Source: Demequina aurantiaca (GTDB lineage Bacteria > Actinomycetota > Actinomycetes > Actinomycetales > Demequinaceae). From it: a DNA stretch of 64,000 nt. Of this stretch, positions 7,978 to 16,000 are shown piece by piece (the first letter of the stretch is position 1; every line of letters begins with the position of its first letter). The position numbers and the translations under genes are program-made. Location of the stretch: positions 870,380-934,379 of the forward strand of contig NZ_BBRF01000001.1 of the NCBI RefSeq assembly GCF_000975135.1, in the 5' to 3' direction. The notes under the pieces were generated by a model. That model did not search any database, was not told the origin of the DNA, and saw nothing but the letters and a program-made list of their open reading frames with translations.

Positions 7978-9461
7978 TGGCCGACTCGGTACGGAGTTAT
8001 GGAGGAGCGGGCGGCCAGGTGGCCGTGATTGAAGACCTCGAGCGGGCCGCGAGGATCATCCGTTCCCTGAGGGATCTGCTGGAAGACGCCGGAATGAGTC
8101 TCAGCGCGGTGGAGAGCCGGGCCATCGAAGCGTACGAGCGTGGTGGCGATGCGACTCGTCGCGCCGCCGAACGTGTCAAGAATGCGCTGGCAGATGCGCA
8201 GGTGGGAAGCTATGGCACGGGCCCGGTGAGTTTGAGTGCCTACGGATTGGGTGATCGTCTGAGGGCGGTGGCTACCCACTTTAACGAGGCAGAGGAGGCA
8301 GCGATGAGTCACGTGAGCGCGATGACCCGCGCCGGAGGAGCGATCACCTCGATGTGGGGGACCGGATGGTGGGTGACGCGTCACGTGTGGGCGGCCGGAG
8401 TGCTGGTCGCAACGCCTCCCCTCCTGATGACGGGGGCGCCCCAAAGGGTTGCGGGCTCAATCCGTCCGGAGGGGCTGCCACCCACCACGGGATTTCTCAA
8501 TAAGGACACTGCGCAATGGATGGCTGCCAAGCTGGACTCGTCGGCGGTGGGGTTTCCCGCAACGGTCTATGCACTTGCGGCGGTGCTGTCCACGCTTGAG
8601 GGACTCTTCGGAGAGGGCCACGCGATCACGGTCAAGGAGCGCGAAACCAGCTACGCGGCTCGGCAGCCGACCGGAGTAGCGGACCTCATGAACGGAATTC
8701 AGGACGAAGAGAACCGCATGGACGGCTCGGTCTCCATCGAGACGATCACACATGCGGACGGCACGCGTTCCTTTGTGGTGACGATTCCTGGGACGGAGGA
8801 CTGGGGCCTTGATGCTGACAATCCTCACGACGCCCAGGCCAACCTGGCGGCGATGGTGGAGCAGTCGACCGACGCTCAGATGGCCGTGGTGGAGGCCATG
8901 CGCGCGGCTGGCATCGAGCCAGGCGAGGAGGTCATGCTGGCCGGGCACAGTCAGGGTGGAATCAACGCCGTCGCCCTTGCCTCGCGCCCCGAGTTTCTTG
9001 ACGAGTTCACTGTGACCCACGTGGTGACGGTGGGAAGCCCCGTGGGGCGCATGTCCCTGCCGCCATCGGTCAATGTCTTGCAACTCGAACACACCGAGGA
9101 CCTGGTGAGTGGCCTGGATGCCGTGCCCAACCCGAACACCCCGACGCGAACCACGGTGGAGCGAGACCTGAGGTATTCAGAGGACCCACGGGCCAGGAGC
9201 CTCGGCCAGACCATCCCCGATGCGCATAGCCTCCCGGCGTATGCCACGACAGGTGCGTTGGTCGACGCTGGCGGCGCGGGGTCCTCGGCGAGCGCATGGC
9301 GTGACTCGGCCGCGGGCTTCTTTACCGGTGAGACCAGCACGCTCAAGGAGTATGTGCCCGTGGTGCCGTCGCCACCCGTGGCGGCACCCGTTGACGAGAT
9401 CCCGCGGCCTCAGCCCAGCCCATCGCCCGGTGTGCAGCCGGAACCGCCTATGGCTAGTTAG
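7974..9461 (+). CDS. Alpha/beta-hydrolase (lipase-like) with helical N-terminal domain and Pro-rich tail
   Basis: A 495-residue protein. Residues about 10-130 are predicted helical and rich in Ala, Arg and Glu, like an LXG/WXG-type targeting domain. The C-terminal half is an alpha/beta hydrolase with the nucleophile elbow GHSQGG (Ser326), a preceding strand with VVTIPGTEDW (oxyanion region), and likely acid/base residues near the GLDAVPNPN and PDAHS segments. The last about 40 residues are rich in Pro (PVVPSPP, PQPSPSPG), as in exported or wall-associated enzymes. No Sec signal peptide is seen. Translationally coupled (ATGA) to the WXG100-like gene. It may be a secreted lipase/esterase or a polymorphic-toxin-like effector; cytosolic esterase is the alternative. 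Confidence 0.7.
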   Translation: MMADSVRSYGGAGGQVAVIEDLERAARIIRSLRDLLEDAGMSLSAVESRAIEAYERGGDATRRAAERVKNALADAQVGSYGTGPVSLSAYGLGDRLRAVATHFNEAEEAAMSHVSAMTRAGGAITSMWGTGWWVTRHVWAAGVLVATPPLLMTGAPQRVAGSIRPEGLPPTTGFLNKDTAQWMAAKLDSSAVGFPATVYALAAVLSTLEGLFGEGHAITVKERETSYAARQPTGVADLMNGIQDEENRMDGSVSIETITHADGTRSFVVTIPGTEDWGLDADNPHDAQANLAAMVEQSTDAQMAVVEAMRAAGIEPGEEVMLAGHSQGGINAVALASRPEFLDEFTVTHVVTVGSPVGRMSLPPSVNVLQLEHTEDLVSGLDAVPNPNTPTRTTVERDLRYSEDPRARSLGQTIPDAHSLPAYATTGALVDAGGAGSSASAWRDSAAGFFTGETSTLKEYVPVVPSPPVAAPVDEIPRPQPSPSPGVQPEPPMAS

Positions 9462-9850
9462 TCACCCTTGCCAGCACCGGGAATGATGGCGCCCAGAATG
9501 CCGCTCGTGATCGCGATCACGACGGCTGCCCATAGCGTGTCCCAGAACCCGCCGATGGTGAGGTCTGCCCAGGGGACCAGCGTGGTGAGCCACGCGGTCA
9601 GCCACAGCATGAACCATGCAATGACCAGCGAGAACAGACCCAGCGTAAGGATCATGATGGGGAACGCGAGGACCTTGACGATCGGGTAGATGATCGCATT
9701 CGCGGCCGCCATGACCGCGCCGACCAGCAGGAAGACGAGCAGACGCGCCCAGGTGGAGTTGTCCCCGCCCTCAACGGCGACGTCGAACGGCAGGATGGTG
9801 ACGAACCACACCGCGACGGCCATGATGATCGAATTCAAAAGGAATCTCAT
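9458..9850 (-). CDS. Phage holin-like four-helix membrane protein
   Basis: A 130-residue protein made almost entirely of four hydrophobic helices with short loops, in the pattern of the 'phage holin family' (PF04020-type) small membrane proteins. These are chromosomally encoded in many actinobacteria and are not phage genes; their function is unknown. The start ATG at 9850 follows the family opening MRFLLNSIIMAVAV. The 3' end overlaps the end of the hydrolase gene by 4 nt (convergent), and the 5' end faces the aminotransferase gene. CACAAT on the minus strand, 7 nt before the ATG, is a possible -10. No phage genes flank it. Confidence 0.75.
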   Translation of the reverse strand: MRFLLNSIIMAVAVWFVTILPFDVAVEGGDNSTWARLLVFLLVGAVMAAANAIIYPIVKVLAFPIMILTLGLFSLVIAWFMLWLTAWLTTLVPWADLTIGGFWDTLWAAVVIAITSGILGAIIPGAGKGD

Positions 9851-9887
9851 GAAGTGAATTGTGGCACGTGGGTGGGATGCTTGACCC

Positions 9888-10991
9888 ATGTCCACACCGC
9901 CGTCTTCAGAAAATTCCACCCCGCGGCCTCGCGCAGTCGTCGGCGCTATGCCTCGCTACGTGCCCGGTGCGCGTGGCGCGGTGGATGCCGCGCCACCCAT
10001 CAAGCTGTCGTCCAACGAGGTCCCCTTTGGGCCGCTGCCCTCGGTTGCCGAGGCGATCGCGCGGGCCGCCGGTGCGGTCAACCGTTACCCGGATGCGGCA
10101 TCAGTTGAACTCCACGCGCGGCTCGCCGCGCATGTGGGTCTGTCCGAGGCAAACGTAGCCACCGGGGGCGGCTCGGTCGCCGTGCTTGCTCACGTGCTCC
10201 AGGCCTACTGCGACGCGGGCGACCAGGCCGTCTACGCGTGGCGCAGTTTCGAGGCGTATCCCATCATCGCCGCCATCAGTGGAGTCGAGTCGGTGCAGGT
10301 GCCCAACGCGGCGAATGGTCGGCACGACTTGGTCGCGATGGCTGCGGCCGTCACAGAGCGCACCAAGGTAGTCATCCTCTGCTCACCCAACAACCCCACC
10401 GGACCGAGCATCCTTCACGACGAGTTCGAGGCCTTCATGGCTGCCGTGCCACGTCGCGTGCTGGTGGTGTTGGACGAGGCGTACGTCGAGTTTGTGCGCA
10501 ACCCGGAGACCGTCAATGGGCCCCGTGCGCTGGACCGGCACCCCAATCTCATCCTGGTGCGCACGTTCTCCAAGGCGTACGGCCTGGCCGGCCTGCGCAT
10601 CGGCTATGCGGTGGGTCCCGAGGATTTGATCGCGCCCGTACGAGCCTGTGTGACGACATTCTCGGTGTCCTCGATCGCGCAGATCGCGGCGGTGGCCTCG
10701 CTCGATGCGACCGACGAGTTGCTCGAGCGAGTCGCTCAGGTGGTGGCCGAACGCGACCGCGTCGTGCCGGCGGTACGTGAGCTCGGCTTCGAGGTTCCCG
10801 ATGCTGATGGCAACTTCCTCTGGCTGCCCGTGGGCGATGACGCGGTGCCGCTCGCGCAGGCGCTCGGGGCCCGTGAGCCGTCCGTCCTGGTGCGCCCGTT
10901 CGCCGGCGACGGTGTGCGCGTCACGATCGGAACCGTGGCGGAAAACGATGCGATGCTGGGCGGCCTGAGCGCATTCCGGGAGCGGAAATAG
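9888..10991 (+). CDS. Histidinol-phosphate / aromatic amino acid aminotransferase (HisC/Pat-like)
   Basis: A 367-residue fold-type I PLP aminotransferase. Lys229 in the FSKAYGLAGLRIGY motif forms the Schiff base. CSPNNPTG and LDEAYVEF are the usual cofactor- and substrate-binding motifs, and the final arginine region (VRVTIGT) binds the carboxylate. It transfers an amino group between glutamate and histidinol-phosphate (HisC) or aromatic 2-oxoacids (Pat). No his gene is nearby, and the AWRSFEAYP segment is commoner in the actinobacterial Pat group, so the aromatic enzyme is slightly favoured; HisC remains possible. The ATG at 9888 is preceded by GATGCT 6 nt upstream, a weak leaderless -10. 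Confidence 0.85.
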   Translation: MSTPPSSENSTPRPRAVVGAMPRYVPGARGAVDAAPPIKLSSNEVPFGPLPSVAEAIARAAGAVNRYPDAASVELHARLAAHVGLSEANVATGGGSVAVLAHVLQAYCDAGDQAVYAWRSFEAYPIIAAISGVESVQVPNAANGRHDLVAMAAAVTERTKVVILCSPNNPTGPSILHDEFEAFMAAVPRRVLVVLDEAYVEFVRNPETVNGPRALDRHPNLILVRTFSKAYGLAGLRIGYAVGPEDLIAPVRACVTTFSVSSIAQIAAVASLDATDELLERVAQVVAERDRVVPAVRELGFEVPDADGNFLWLPVGDDAVPLAQALGAREPSVLVRPFAGDGVRVTIGTVAENDAMLGGLSAFRERK

Positions 10992-11131
10992 GCGGTCGCA
11001 CGTTTGTTTGGGGTGCGACGCGACGTGCCCGGAATGCGGGCGATTGTGGCGCGTGAACTAGAATCTTGGCAGACTAGCCTCCACGCGGCTCCCAAAATGC
11101 CGCGCTCCACGGACCCCGAATGAGGACACCT

Positions 11132-11203
11132 GTGCCCCACATGACTCAGATGACGCGACGCGCCTGCGCTCCTGCGCGCGCTATCGCGGGGGCCGACGCG
11201 TGA
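11132..11203 (+). CDS. Candidate 23-residue leader peptide ahead of the glycan exporter
   Basis: A GTG at 11132 preceded by GAGGACACC opens a 24-codon frame, Arg/Ala-rich with two Cys-free halves around one cysteine. Its TGA overlaps the GTG start of the ABC permease as GTGA. It could be a leader peptide that couples or attenuates translation of the exporter. The 140 bp upstream (10992-11131) hold no other gene; they contain a -10-like TAGAAT at 11059-11064 without a good -35. Too short to judge by composition, so this may be chance. Confidence 0.3.
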   Translation: MPHMTQMTRRACAPARAIAGADA

Positions 11204-12060
11204 CGGATACCGACTACGAGAAGCTAGCGACGGATGCCGGTCTCGAACGCGTGGGCGCTCGCGCGCCGCTGGGTGAGTACCTGAAGGAACTCTGGGCTCG
11301 CCGCCACTTCGCCTACACGCTGGCGAGGTATCGCATCCAGGCCACGATGAGCGAGAACCGCCTGGGACTGGGCTGGATCGTCATCCGGCCCATCTTCACG
11401 GCGATCATCTTCGGCACCATCTTCGGCGTGATCATGTCGAGCGATTCGCGTCCCGACAATTTTGTGCCGTTCCTCGTGGTGGGTGTGTTCATCTTCGAGT
11501 TCTTCTCAAAGTCGTTCAGCGCTGGCGCCAAGTCGATCACCAGCAATGCCTCGCTCGTGCGGAGCCTGAACTTTCCTCGGATGTTGCTGCCCATCGCAGC
11601 GGTGATCCAGCAGGTATTCGAGCTTGTCCCCATCATCGCCGTGATGACACTCATCATCGTCGGATTTGGGGAGCCCATCACCTGGGCGTGGTTGCTCGTG
11701 CCGGTGATTCTGGCGCTCATGACGATGTTCAACCTCGGGATCGCGCTCATTTCCGCGCGACTCACCGTTCATTTGCGTGACGTGACGCAGATCATTCCGC
11801 TGCTCACGCGCATCCTCTTTTACTCGTCGGGAATCTTCTACTCGCTCGAGCAGGTGCTTGAGGACAAGCCGGCATGGGTGCTGAAGGTCGTTGAGCTCAA
11901 CCCCATCCACGACTTCATTACGCTGGTGCGCGCCCAGATGGTGACCGGAAACGAGGCCTCGCCCACTATGTGGTGGGTCGTGATCGGGTCATCCATCACG
12001 ATGCTGGTGGTGGGCGTGATCTTCTTCTGGCGCGCGGAGGAAAGGTACGGTCGTGACTGA
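11200..12060 (+). CDS. Polysaccharide ABC exporter, permease subunit (Wzm/TagG-like)
   Basis: A 286-residue ABC-2-type permease with six hydrophobic segments after a cytoplasmic N-terminus of about 45 residues. The opening motif (YLKELWARRHF followed by LARYRIQATMSENRLG) is typical of TagG/Wzm/RfbA-type permeases, which carry undecaprenyl-linked polysaccharide or teichoic acid across the membrane. It starts with a GTG overlapping the stop of the putative leader peptide, and its 3' end overlaps the ATPase gene by 8 nt. The following sialic acid genes indicate that the cargo is probably a nonulosonate-containing surface glycan. Confidence 0.85.
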   Translation: MTDTDYEKLATDAGLERVGARAPLGEYLKELWARRHFAYTLARYRIQATMSENRLGLGWIVIRPIFTAIIFGTIFGVIMSSDSRPDNFVPFLVVGVFIFEFFSKSFSAGAKSITSNASLVRSLNFPRMLLPIAAVIQQVFELVPIIAVMTLIIVGFGEPITWAWLLVPVILALMTMFNLGIALISARLTVHLRDVTQIIPLLTRILFYSSGIFYSLEQVLEDKPAWVLKVVELNPIHDFITLVRAQMVTGNEASPTMWWVVIGSSITMLVVGVIFFWRAEERYGRD

Positions 12061-12814
12061 GACCCCCACCGCTCCCCCCAAACTGGGTGCCCCCATCGTT
12101 GTCGCGAACGACGTTCACGTGGAGTACCGCACGCACGCGTCCGGCAAGGCCCTCGCCAACGGTGGATCGCTGTTCAAGCGCCAGAAGGGCATCCGCGTGG
12201 TGCACGCCCTCAAGGGTGTTTCCTTCGAGGTCCGCGAGGGCGAATCCATCGGCGTGATCGGCCACAACGGCTCAGGCAAGTCGACGCTGATGCGGACCAT
12301 CGCCGGACTGACGACCGCGACCCAGGGCGCCGTCTATGCGGCCAGCCGACCCGCGTTGCTTGGTGTGAATGCCGCCCTCATCCCTGACCTGTCGGGGGAA
12401 AAGAACGTTCTCTTGGGTGCGCTCGCGATGGGGCACTCCAAGGCCGACGCCGAGGCACAGTACGAGGACATCGTGGAGTTCTCCGGACTCTCGGAGTTCA
12501 TCGATCTGCCCATGAAGACCTACTCCTCCGGCATGCAGGCACGCCTGCGCTTCTCCATCGCGGTCTCGCGTGATCACCAGATTCTGCTGGTCGACGAGGC
12601 GCTCGCCGTGGGAGACAAGGCCTTCCGCGACAAGTCGGAGCAGCGGATCCGCGATCTGCGCGAGCAGGCTGGGACGGTGTTCCTGGTGAGCCACTCGATG
12701 CGCTCCATCCTGGACACGTGCACGCGCGTGCTGTGGATTGACCACGGCAACCTCAAGATGGATGGTGACCCCAAGACGGTGGTGAAGGCCTACCAGGCCT
12801 CCGCAAAGAAGTAG
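12053..12814 (+). CDS. Polysaccharide ABC exporter, ATP-binding subunit (Wzt/TagH-like)
   Basis: A 253-residue ABC ATPase. The Walker A motif GHNGSGKST spans residues 70-78, the signature is YSSGMQARLRFS, and Walker B is ILLVDEALAVGD, the form seen in Wzt/TagH proteins. It ends soon after the nucleotide domain, so it lacks the C-terminal carbohydrate-binding domain that some Wzt proteins use to recognise a capped O-antigen. The N-terminus has about 50 residues before the core, as in TagH-like ATPases. The GTG start lies inside the permease gene (8-nt overlap), consistent with a 1:1 complex in the membrane. Confidence 0.9.
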   Translation: MTETPTAPPKLGAPIVVANDVHVEYRTHASGKALANGGSLFKRQKGIRVVHALKGVSFEVREGESIGVIGHNGSGKSTLMRTIAGLTTATQGAVYAASRPALLGVNAALIPDLSGEKNVLLGALAMGHSKADAEAQYEDIVEFSGLSEFIDLPMKTYSSGMQARLRFSIAVSRDHQILLVDEALAVGDKAFRDKSEQRIRDLREQAGTVFLVSHSMRSILDTCTRVLWIDHGNLKMDGDPKTVVKAYQASAKK

Positions 12815-12910
12815 GGCGCGCCAAAGCTCGCCGTGGGGTACGACTAACCGTCGCCTGGCGGCCACCTTTCTTTAACCGCGCGTTCAGATCCGTGTGGTGC
12901 GATGGCGCCT

Positions 12911-13882
12911 ATGACGAGAGTCGCCTGGGTGGAGTCGCCCCTACAACTGGTTAATGCGGTGGAGTACGCCGCCGCGACCGGTGAGCCGCTGCGCATCTGC
13001 CTGCGCGCCAACTCCAAGCAACTCCAATACACCGCCGACGTGCTCGCCCCTCACCTGCCGGAGGGCGTGCAGATCGCTGGCGTGTGGAACTTCGCGTTCC
13101 TGTCCCCATTCATCGTCGCCCGCGAGCGCCTTGCCGGCGACCCATACTCAGGTCAGTTCAGGCTGGCCGTCGCGCTCACCGGCGTGCGTGACCTGGTCGC
13201 CGTGGATGATGGCTCCGCGATGCTGGGATTCGTAGACCAGGTGCGCGAGAACCGTCCGCTGGCACGCCACGGCCGCACCGAGTCGTGGCTAGCGCGCCGG
13301 CTGGGGACGATTGCCGGGAGGCGCCTCCACCACACGTTGACGACCGGTGGCCTGCGGGCATTCACCGCCTACTCCCGTGACGAGGAGCTGCATGCCCTTG
13401 CGCATGCGGGGGGCCGAGTGTTGCACAACAAGTACCGGTGGGTGCGCAGAACCAAGTTCGTGAAAGATGACGGCGCGATGCAATCCGTGATTCTTGGCAG
13501 CGCCCTCCACGACGATGGCTACGTCAAGGGATCGCCGTACCGCTCCTGGGTCGAAGCCCAGGTGGCTGCGGGCGCCACGGTCTACTTTCCGCACCGGCGC
13601 GAGAAGAGCAAGAGCCTCAAGCGACTCAAGGAGATTAAGGGCCTGAAAGTGCGCAAGGCGGTGCTACCGATCGAGATTGTGCTTGCGTCGTCGCGCGAAC
13701 TCACCGCGGTCGTCACCCTGCCGTCCAGCGTGGTCGCCACGCTGCGCAACATCCTGCCGGACGGTGTCCAACTTACGGTGTTCCCGGTCCCCGAGGACTG
13801 GCTCACCAAGAGCGCCGACGAAGCGCTGCGCACCACGCTGCGCCGCATCGCGAAGCCCAGGGGAGCAGTCGCTCGTGTCTGA
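12911..13882 (+). CDS. Putative sialyltransferase / polysialyltransferase-like protein (GT52-like)
   Basis: A 323-residue cytoplasmic protein. The opening WVESPLQLVNAVEY resembles the first strand of lipooligosaccharide sialyltransferase-type (GT52) and polysialyltransferase-like enzymes. YFPHRREK at residues 225-232 matches their PHPRE catalytic/CMP-binding motif with one change. A following segment ending near SRELTAVVTLPSS fits the CMP-binding loop. It should transfer a nonulosonic acid from the CMP-sugar made by the next gene. The 3' end overlaps that gene by 8 nt. The ATG at 12911 is preferred by family alignment; an in-frame ATG at 12902 is possible. The 96-bp gap upstream shows no clear promoter. 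Confidence 0.6.
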   Translation: MTRVAWVESPLQLVNAVEYAAATGEPLRICLRANSKQLQYTADVLAPHLPEGVQIAGVWNFAFLSPFIVARERLAGDPYSGQFRLAVALTGVRDLVAVDDGSAMLGFVDQVRENRPLARHGRTESWLARRLGTIAGRRLHHTLTTGGLRAFTAYSRDEELHALAHAGGRVLHNKYRWVRRTKFVKDDGAMQSVILGSALHDDGYVKGSPYRSWVEAQVAAGATVYFPHRREKSKSLKRLKEIKGLKVRKAVLPIEIVLASSRELTAVVTLPSSVVATLRNILPDGVQLTVFPVPEDWLTKSADEALRTTLRRIAKPRGAVARV

Positions 13883-15044
13883 ACCTACGGCCATCGCCAT
13901 CATTCCCGCTCGCGGTGGCTCCAAAGGAGTCCCAGGTAAGAACGTGGCCAGGGTCGGTGGCGTTCCTCTCGTCGCCCGAGCCGTACGGACCGCGCTCGCC
14001 GCCCCCCGCATCGGCGCCGTGTACGTCTCCACCGATGACGAAGCGATAGCCGTCGCCGCGCGCGAGGCCGGTGCCAGCATCGTCCGCCGTCCCGCAGACC
14101 TCGCTGGCGATCAGGCCACGTCGGAGGACGCGATCTTGCACGCGCTTGCGGCCATCCGTGAATCGGGCCTCTCGCCCAGCACCGTGGTGTTCATGCAGGC
14201 AACCTCTCCCTTCATCGACGCCGATGCGCTGAACCGGGCAGTCGCGCGCGTCCAGGACGGCGACGAGGACGTGGTGTTCTCCGCGTTCGAGACGTATGCA
14301 TTTCTGTGGCAGAACGCCGAGCACGGTGCCCAGGGTGTCAACCACGACCATTCGTTCCGTCCACGCCGGCAGGACCGCGAGCCCCACTTCCAGGAGACTG
14401 GCGCGTTCTACGTCATGGATGCCGCCGGGTTGGAGCGCCACCGGTTCCGCTTCTTCGGCCGCGTGGGAATCCAGGAGGTGACCGCGGCATCGGGCCTGGA
14501 GATAGACGAACCAGCGGAGCTGGAGATGGCACGCGCGCTCGCCCCCGTCCTCGACGAGGCTCAAGCCATCGACGCACAAGCGCTCGTCATGGACTTTGAC
14601 GGCGTCCACACCGACGACCGCGTCGAGGTCTCCGAGGACGGAACCGAGTCCGTGACGGTGAGCCGCTCGGACGGGATGGGCCTCGGAATGTTGCGCGACG
14701 CGGGGCTGCCCATGCTGATCCTGTCCAAGGAACGCAACCCGGTTGTTGAGGCCCGCGGACGCAAATTGGGTGTCGAAACGGTGTACGGCGTTGACGAGAA
14801 GGTGAACGTTTTGCGGCAGTGGTGTGAACAACGGCGAATCCCGCTCTCGAGCGTGATTTACGTCGGTAATGATGTGAATGACGTTGGTTGCCTTGAGGTT
14901 GTGGGGTGGCCAGTTGTAGTCCCAGATGCCCATCCATTAGCCCAAAGGGCCGCCCGGATCACCCTGACCCGGAACGGCGGGCGCGGAGCGCTTCGCGAAC
15001 TCGCGGAGATGATCCTCGCCGGAAGGAGTCCCCACAATGTCTGA
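13875..15044 (+). CDS. neuA: CMP-nonulosonate synthetase fused to a KdsC-like HAD phosphatase
   Basis: A 389-residue two-domain protein. Residues 1-230 are an N-acylneuraminate cytidylyltransferase with the nucleotide loop IPARGGSKGVPGKN (residues 10-23); this activates sialic acid with CTP. Residues about 235-389 are a HAD phosphatase of the KDO-8-P phosphatase type with the nucleophile motif DFDGV (D240, D242), a conserved lysine-bearing middle segment, and GNDVND near residue 330, all intact. The same fusion order is found in animal CMAS and some bacterial enzymes. The HAD part may remove the phosphate from a nonulosonate-9-phosphate. The start is a GTG inside the previous gene; the end overlaps neuB by 8 nt. 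Confidence 0.88.
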   Translation: MSEPTAIAIIPARGGSKGVPGKNVARVGGVPLVARAVRTALAAPRIGAVYVSTDDEAIAVAAREAGASIVRRPADLAGDQATSEDAILHALAAIRESGLSPSTVVFMQATSPFIDADALNRAVARVQDGDEDVVFSAFETYAFLWQNAEHGAQGVNHDHSFRPRRQDREPHFQETGAFYVMDAAGLERHRFRFFGRVGIQEVTAASGLEIDEPAELEMARALAPVLDEAQAIDAQALVMDFDGVHTDDRVEVSEDGTESVTVSRSDGMGLGMLRDAGLPMLILSKERNPVVEARGRKLGVETVYGVDEKVNVLRQWCEQRRIPLSSVIYVGNDVNDVGCLEVVGWPVVVPDAHPLAQRAARITLTRNGGRGALRELAEMILAGRSPHNV

Positions 15045-15912
15045 AGTTGTCACCATCGGTTCCAACCAGATCGGCCAAGGCCGACCCGTCTATGTGATCG
15101 CCGAGATCGGCCTCAACCACAACGGCAGCGTCGAGACTGCGCTGCAGCTCATCGACGTGGCTGCGAACGCCGGCTGCCAGGCGGTCAAGTTCCAGAAGCG
15201 CACCCCCGCAATCTCCACGCCGGAGCACATGAAGGACACCCCTCGCGAGACGCCCTGGGGCACCATGACGTACCTCGACTACCGCTACAAGGTGGAGTTC
15301 GAGAAGGAGGAGTACGACCAGATTGCGGCGTACTGCCACGCCAAGGGCATGGACTGGTTCGCCTCCCCATGGGACGAGCCGTCCGTCGATTTCCTCGAGG
15401 ACCGCGACGCCATGGCATACAAGATTGCCTCCGCCTCGGTCACCGACCTGTCGATGCTCGCGAAGATCCGGGAGACCGGCAAGCCCGTCATCCTGTCTAC
15501 CGGCATGTCTACGATCGAGCAGGTCGACGCAGCGGTTGAGACGTTGGGCCTCGACAACCTGATCATCCTGCACGCGACCTCGACCTACCCGCTTCCCCCC
15601 GAGGAAGCGAACCTACGCATGATCCCGACGCTGATGGAGCGCTACGGCGTCCCCACGGGTTACTCGGGCCACGAGCCCGGCTTGCAGATTTCGCTGGCCG
15701 CGGTCGCGTTGGGCGCCTGCGTCGTCGAGCGCCACATCACCCTCGACCGCACGATGTGGGGCAGCGACCACGCCGCCTCGCTTGAGCCGCAGGGGCTCGA
15801 CCACCTGGTGCGCGATATTCGCATCATCGAGACCGGCCTGGGCGACGGTGTCAAGCGCGTCTTCCCCGGTGAGCAGGCTCCGCTGAGCAAGCTGCGTCGC
15901 GTCGGCGCGTAA
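15037..15912 (+). CDS. neuB: N-acetylneuraminate synthase family protein lacking the SAF domain
   Basis: A 291-residue TIM-barrel synthase that condenses an N-acylmannosamine-type sugar with phosphoenolpyruvate. Conserved features are the AEIGLNHNG opening with metal/PEP ligands, AVKFQKR, ASPWDEPSV, KIASASV and GYSGHEPG, followed by ERHITLDR and GSDHAASLEP. Typical NeuB proteins run to about 340-350 residues and end with an antifreeze-like (SAF) domain that caps the neighbouring subunit. Here the protein stops after LSKLRRVGA, so that domain is absent. The product could be Neu5Ac, legionaminic acid or another nonulosonate. Coupled to neuA by an 8-nt overlap with an AAGGAG ribosome site. Confidence 0.88.
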   Translation: MSEVVTIGSNQIGQGRPVYVIAEIGLNHNGSVETALQLIDVAANAGCQAVKFQKRTPAISTPEHMKDTPRETPWGTMTYLDYRYKVEFEKEEYDQIAAYCHAKGMDWFASPWDEPSVDFLEDRDAMAYKIASASVTDLSMLAKIRETGKPVILSTGMSTIEQVDAAVETLGLDNLIILHATSTYPLPPEEANLRMIPTLMERYGVPTGYSGHEPGLQISLAAVALGACVVERHITLDRTMWGSDHAASLEPQGLDHLVRDIRIIETGLGDGVKRVFPGEQAPLSKLRRVGA

Positions 15913-15936
15913 CCCAGCAACACGTCATCGGCGAAA

Positions 15937-15977
15937 GGTGCCGCGTCACCCGCAGCGATTGCGCGTGGCGCGGCACC
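15937..15977 (+). terminator. 13-bp GC-rich stem-loop between neuB and the tandem glycosyltransferase
   Basis: GGTGCCGCGTCAC (15937-15949) pairs with GTGGCGCGGCACC (15965-15977) with one G-U pair and a 15-nt loop. There is no T-run. It may act as a weak terminator, or as an RNA stabiliser that sets the ratio of the sugar-making genes to the next gene, which starts 23 nt later. Confidence 0.55.
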
Positions 15978-16000
15978 GCCACATTCGAGGTTAAGGATCC

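Noticed and set aside
9458..9850. Prophage remnant because of the holin-like protein.
   Set aside because: No other phage genes, integrase or attachment repeats are near, and this holin-like family is a normal chromosomal one.
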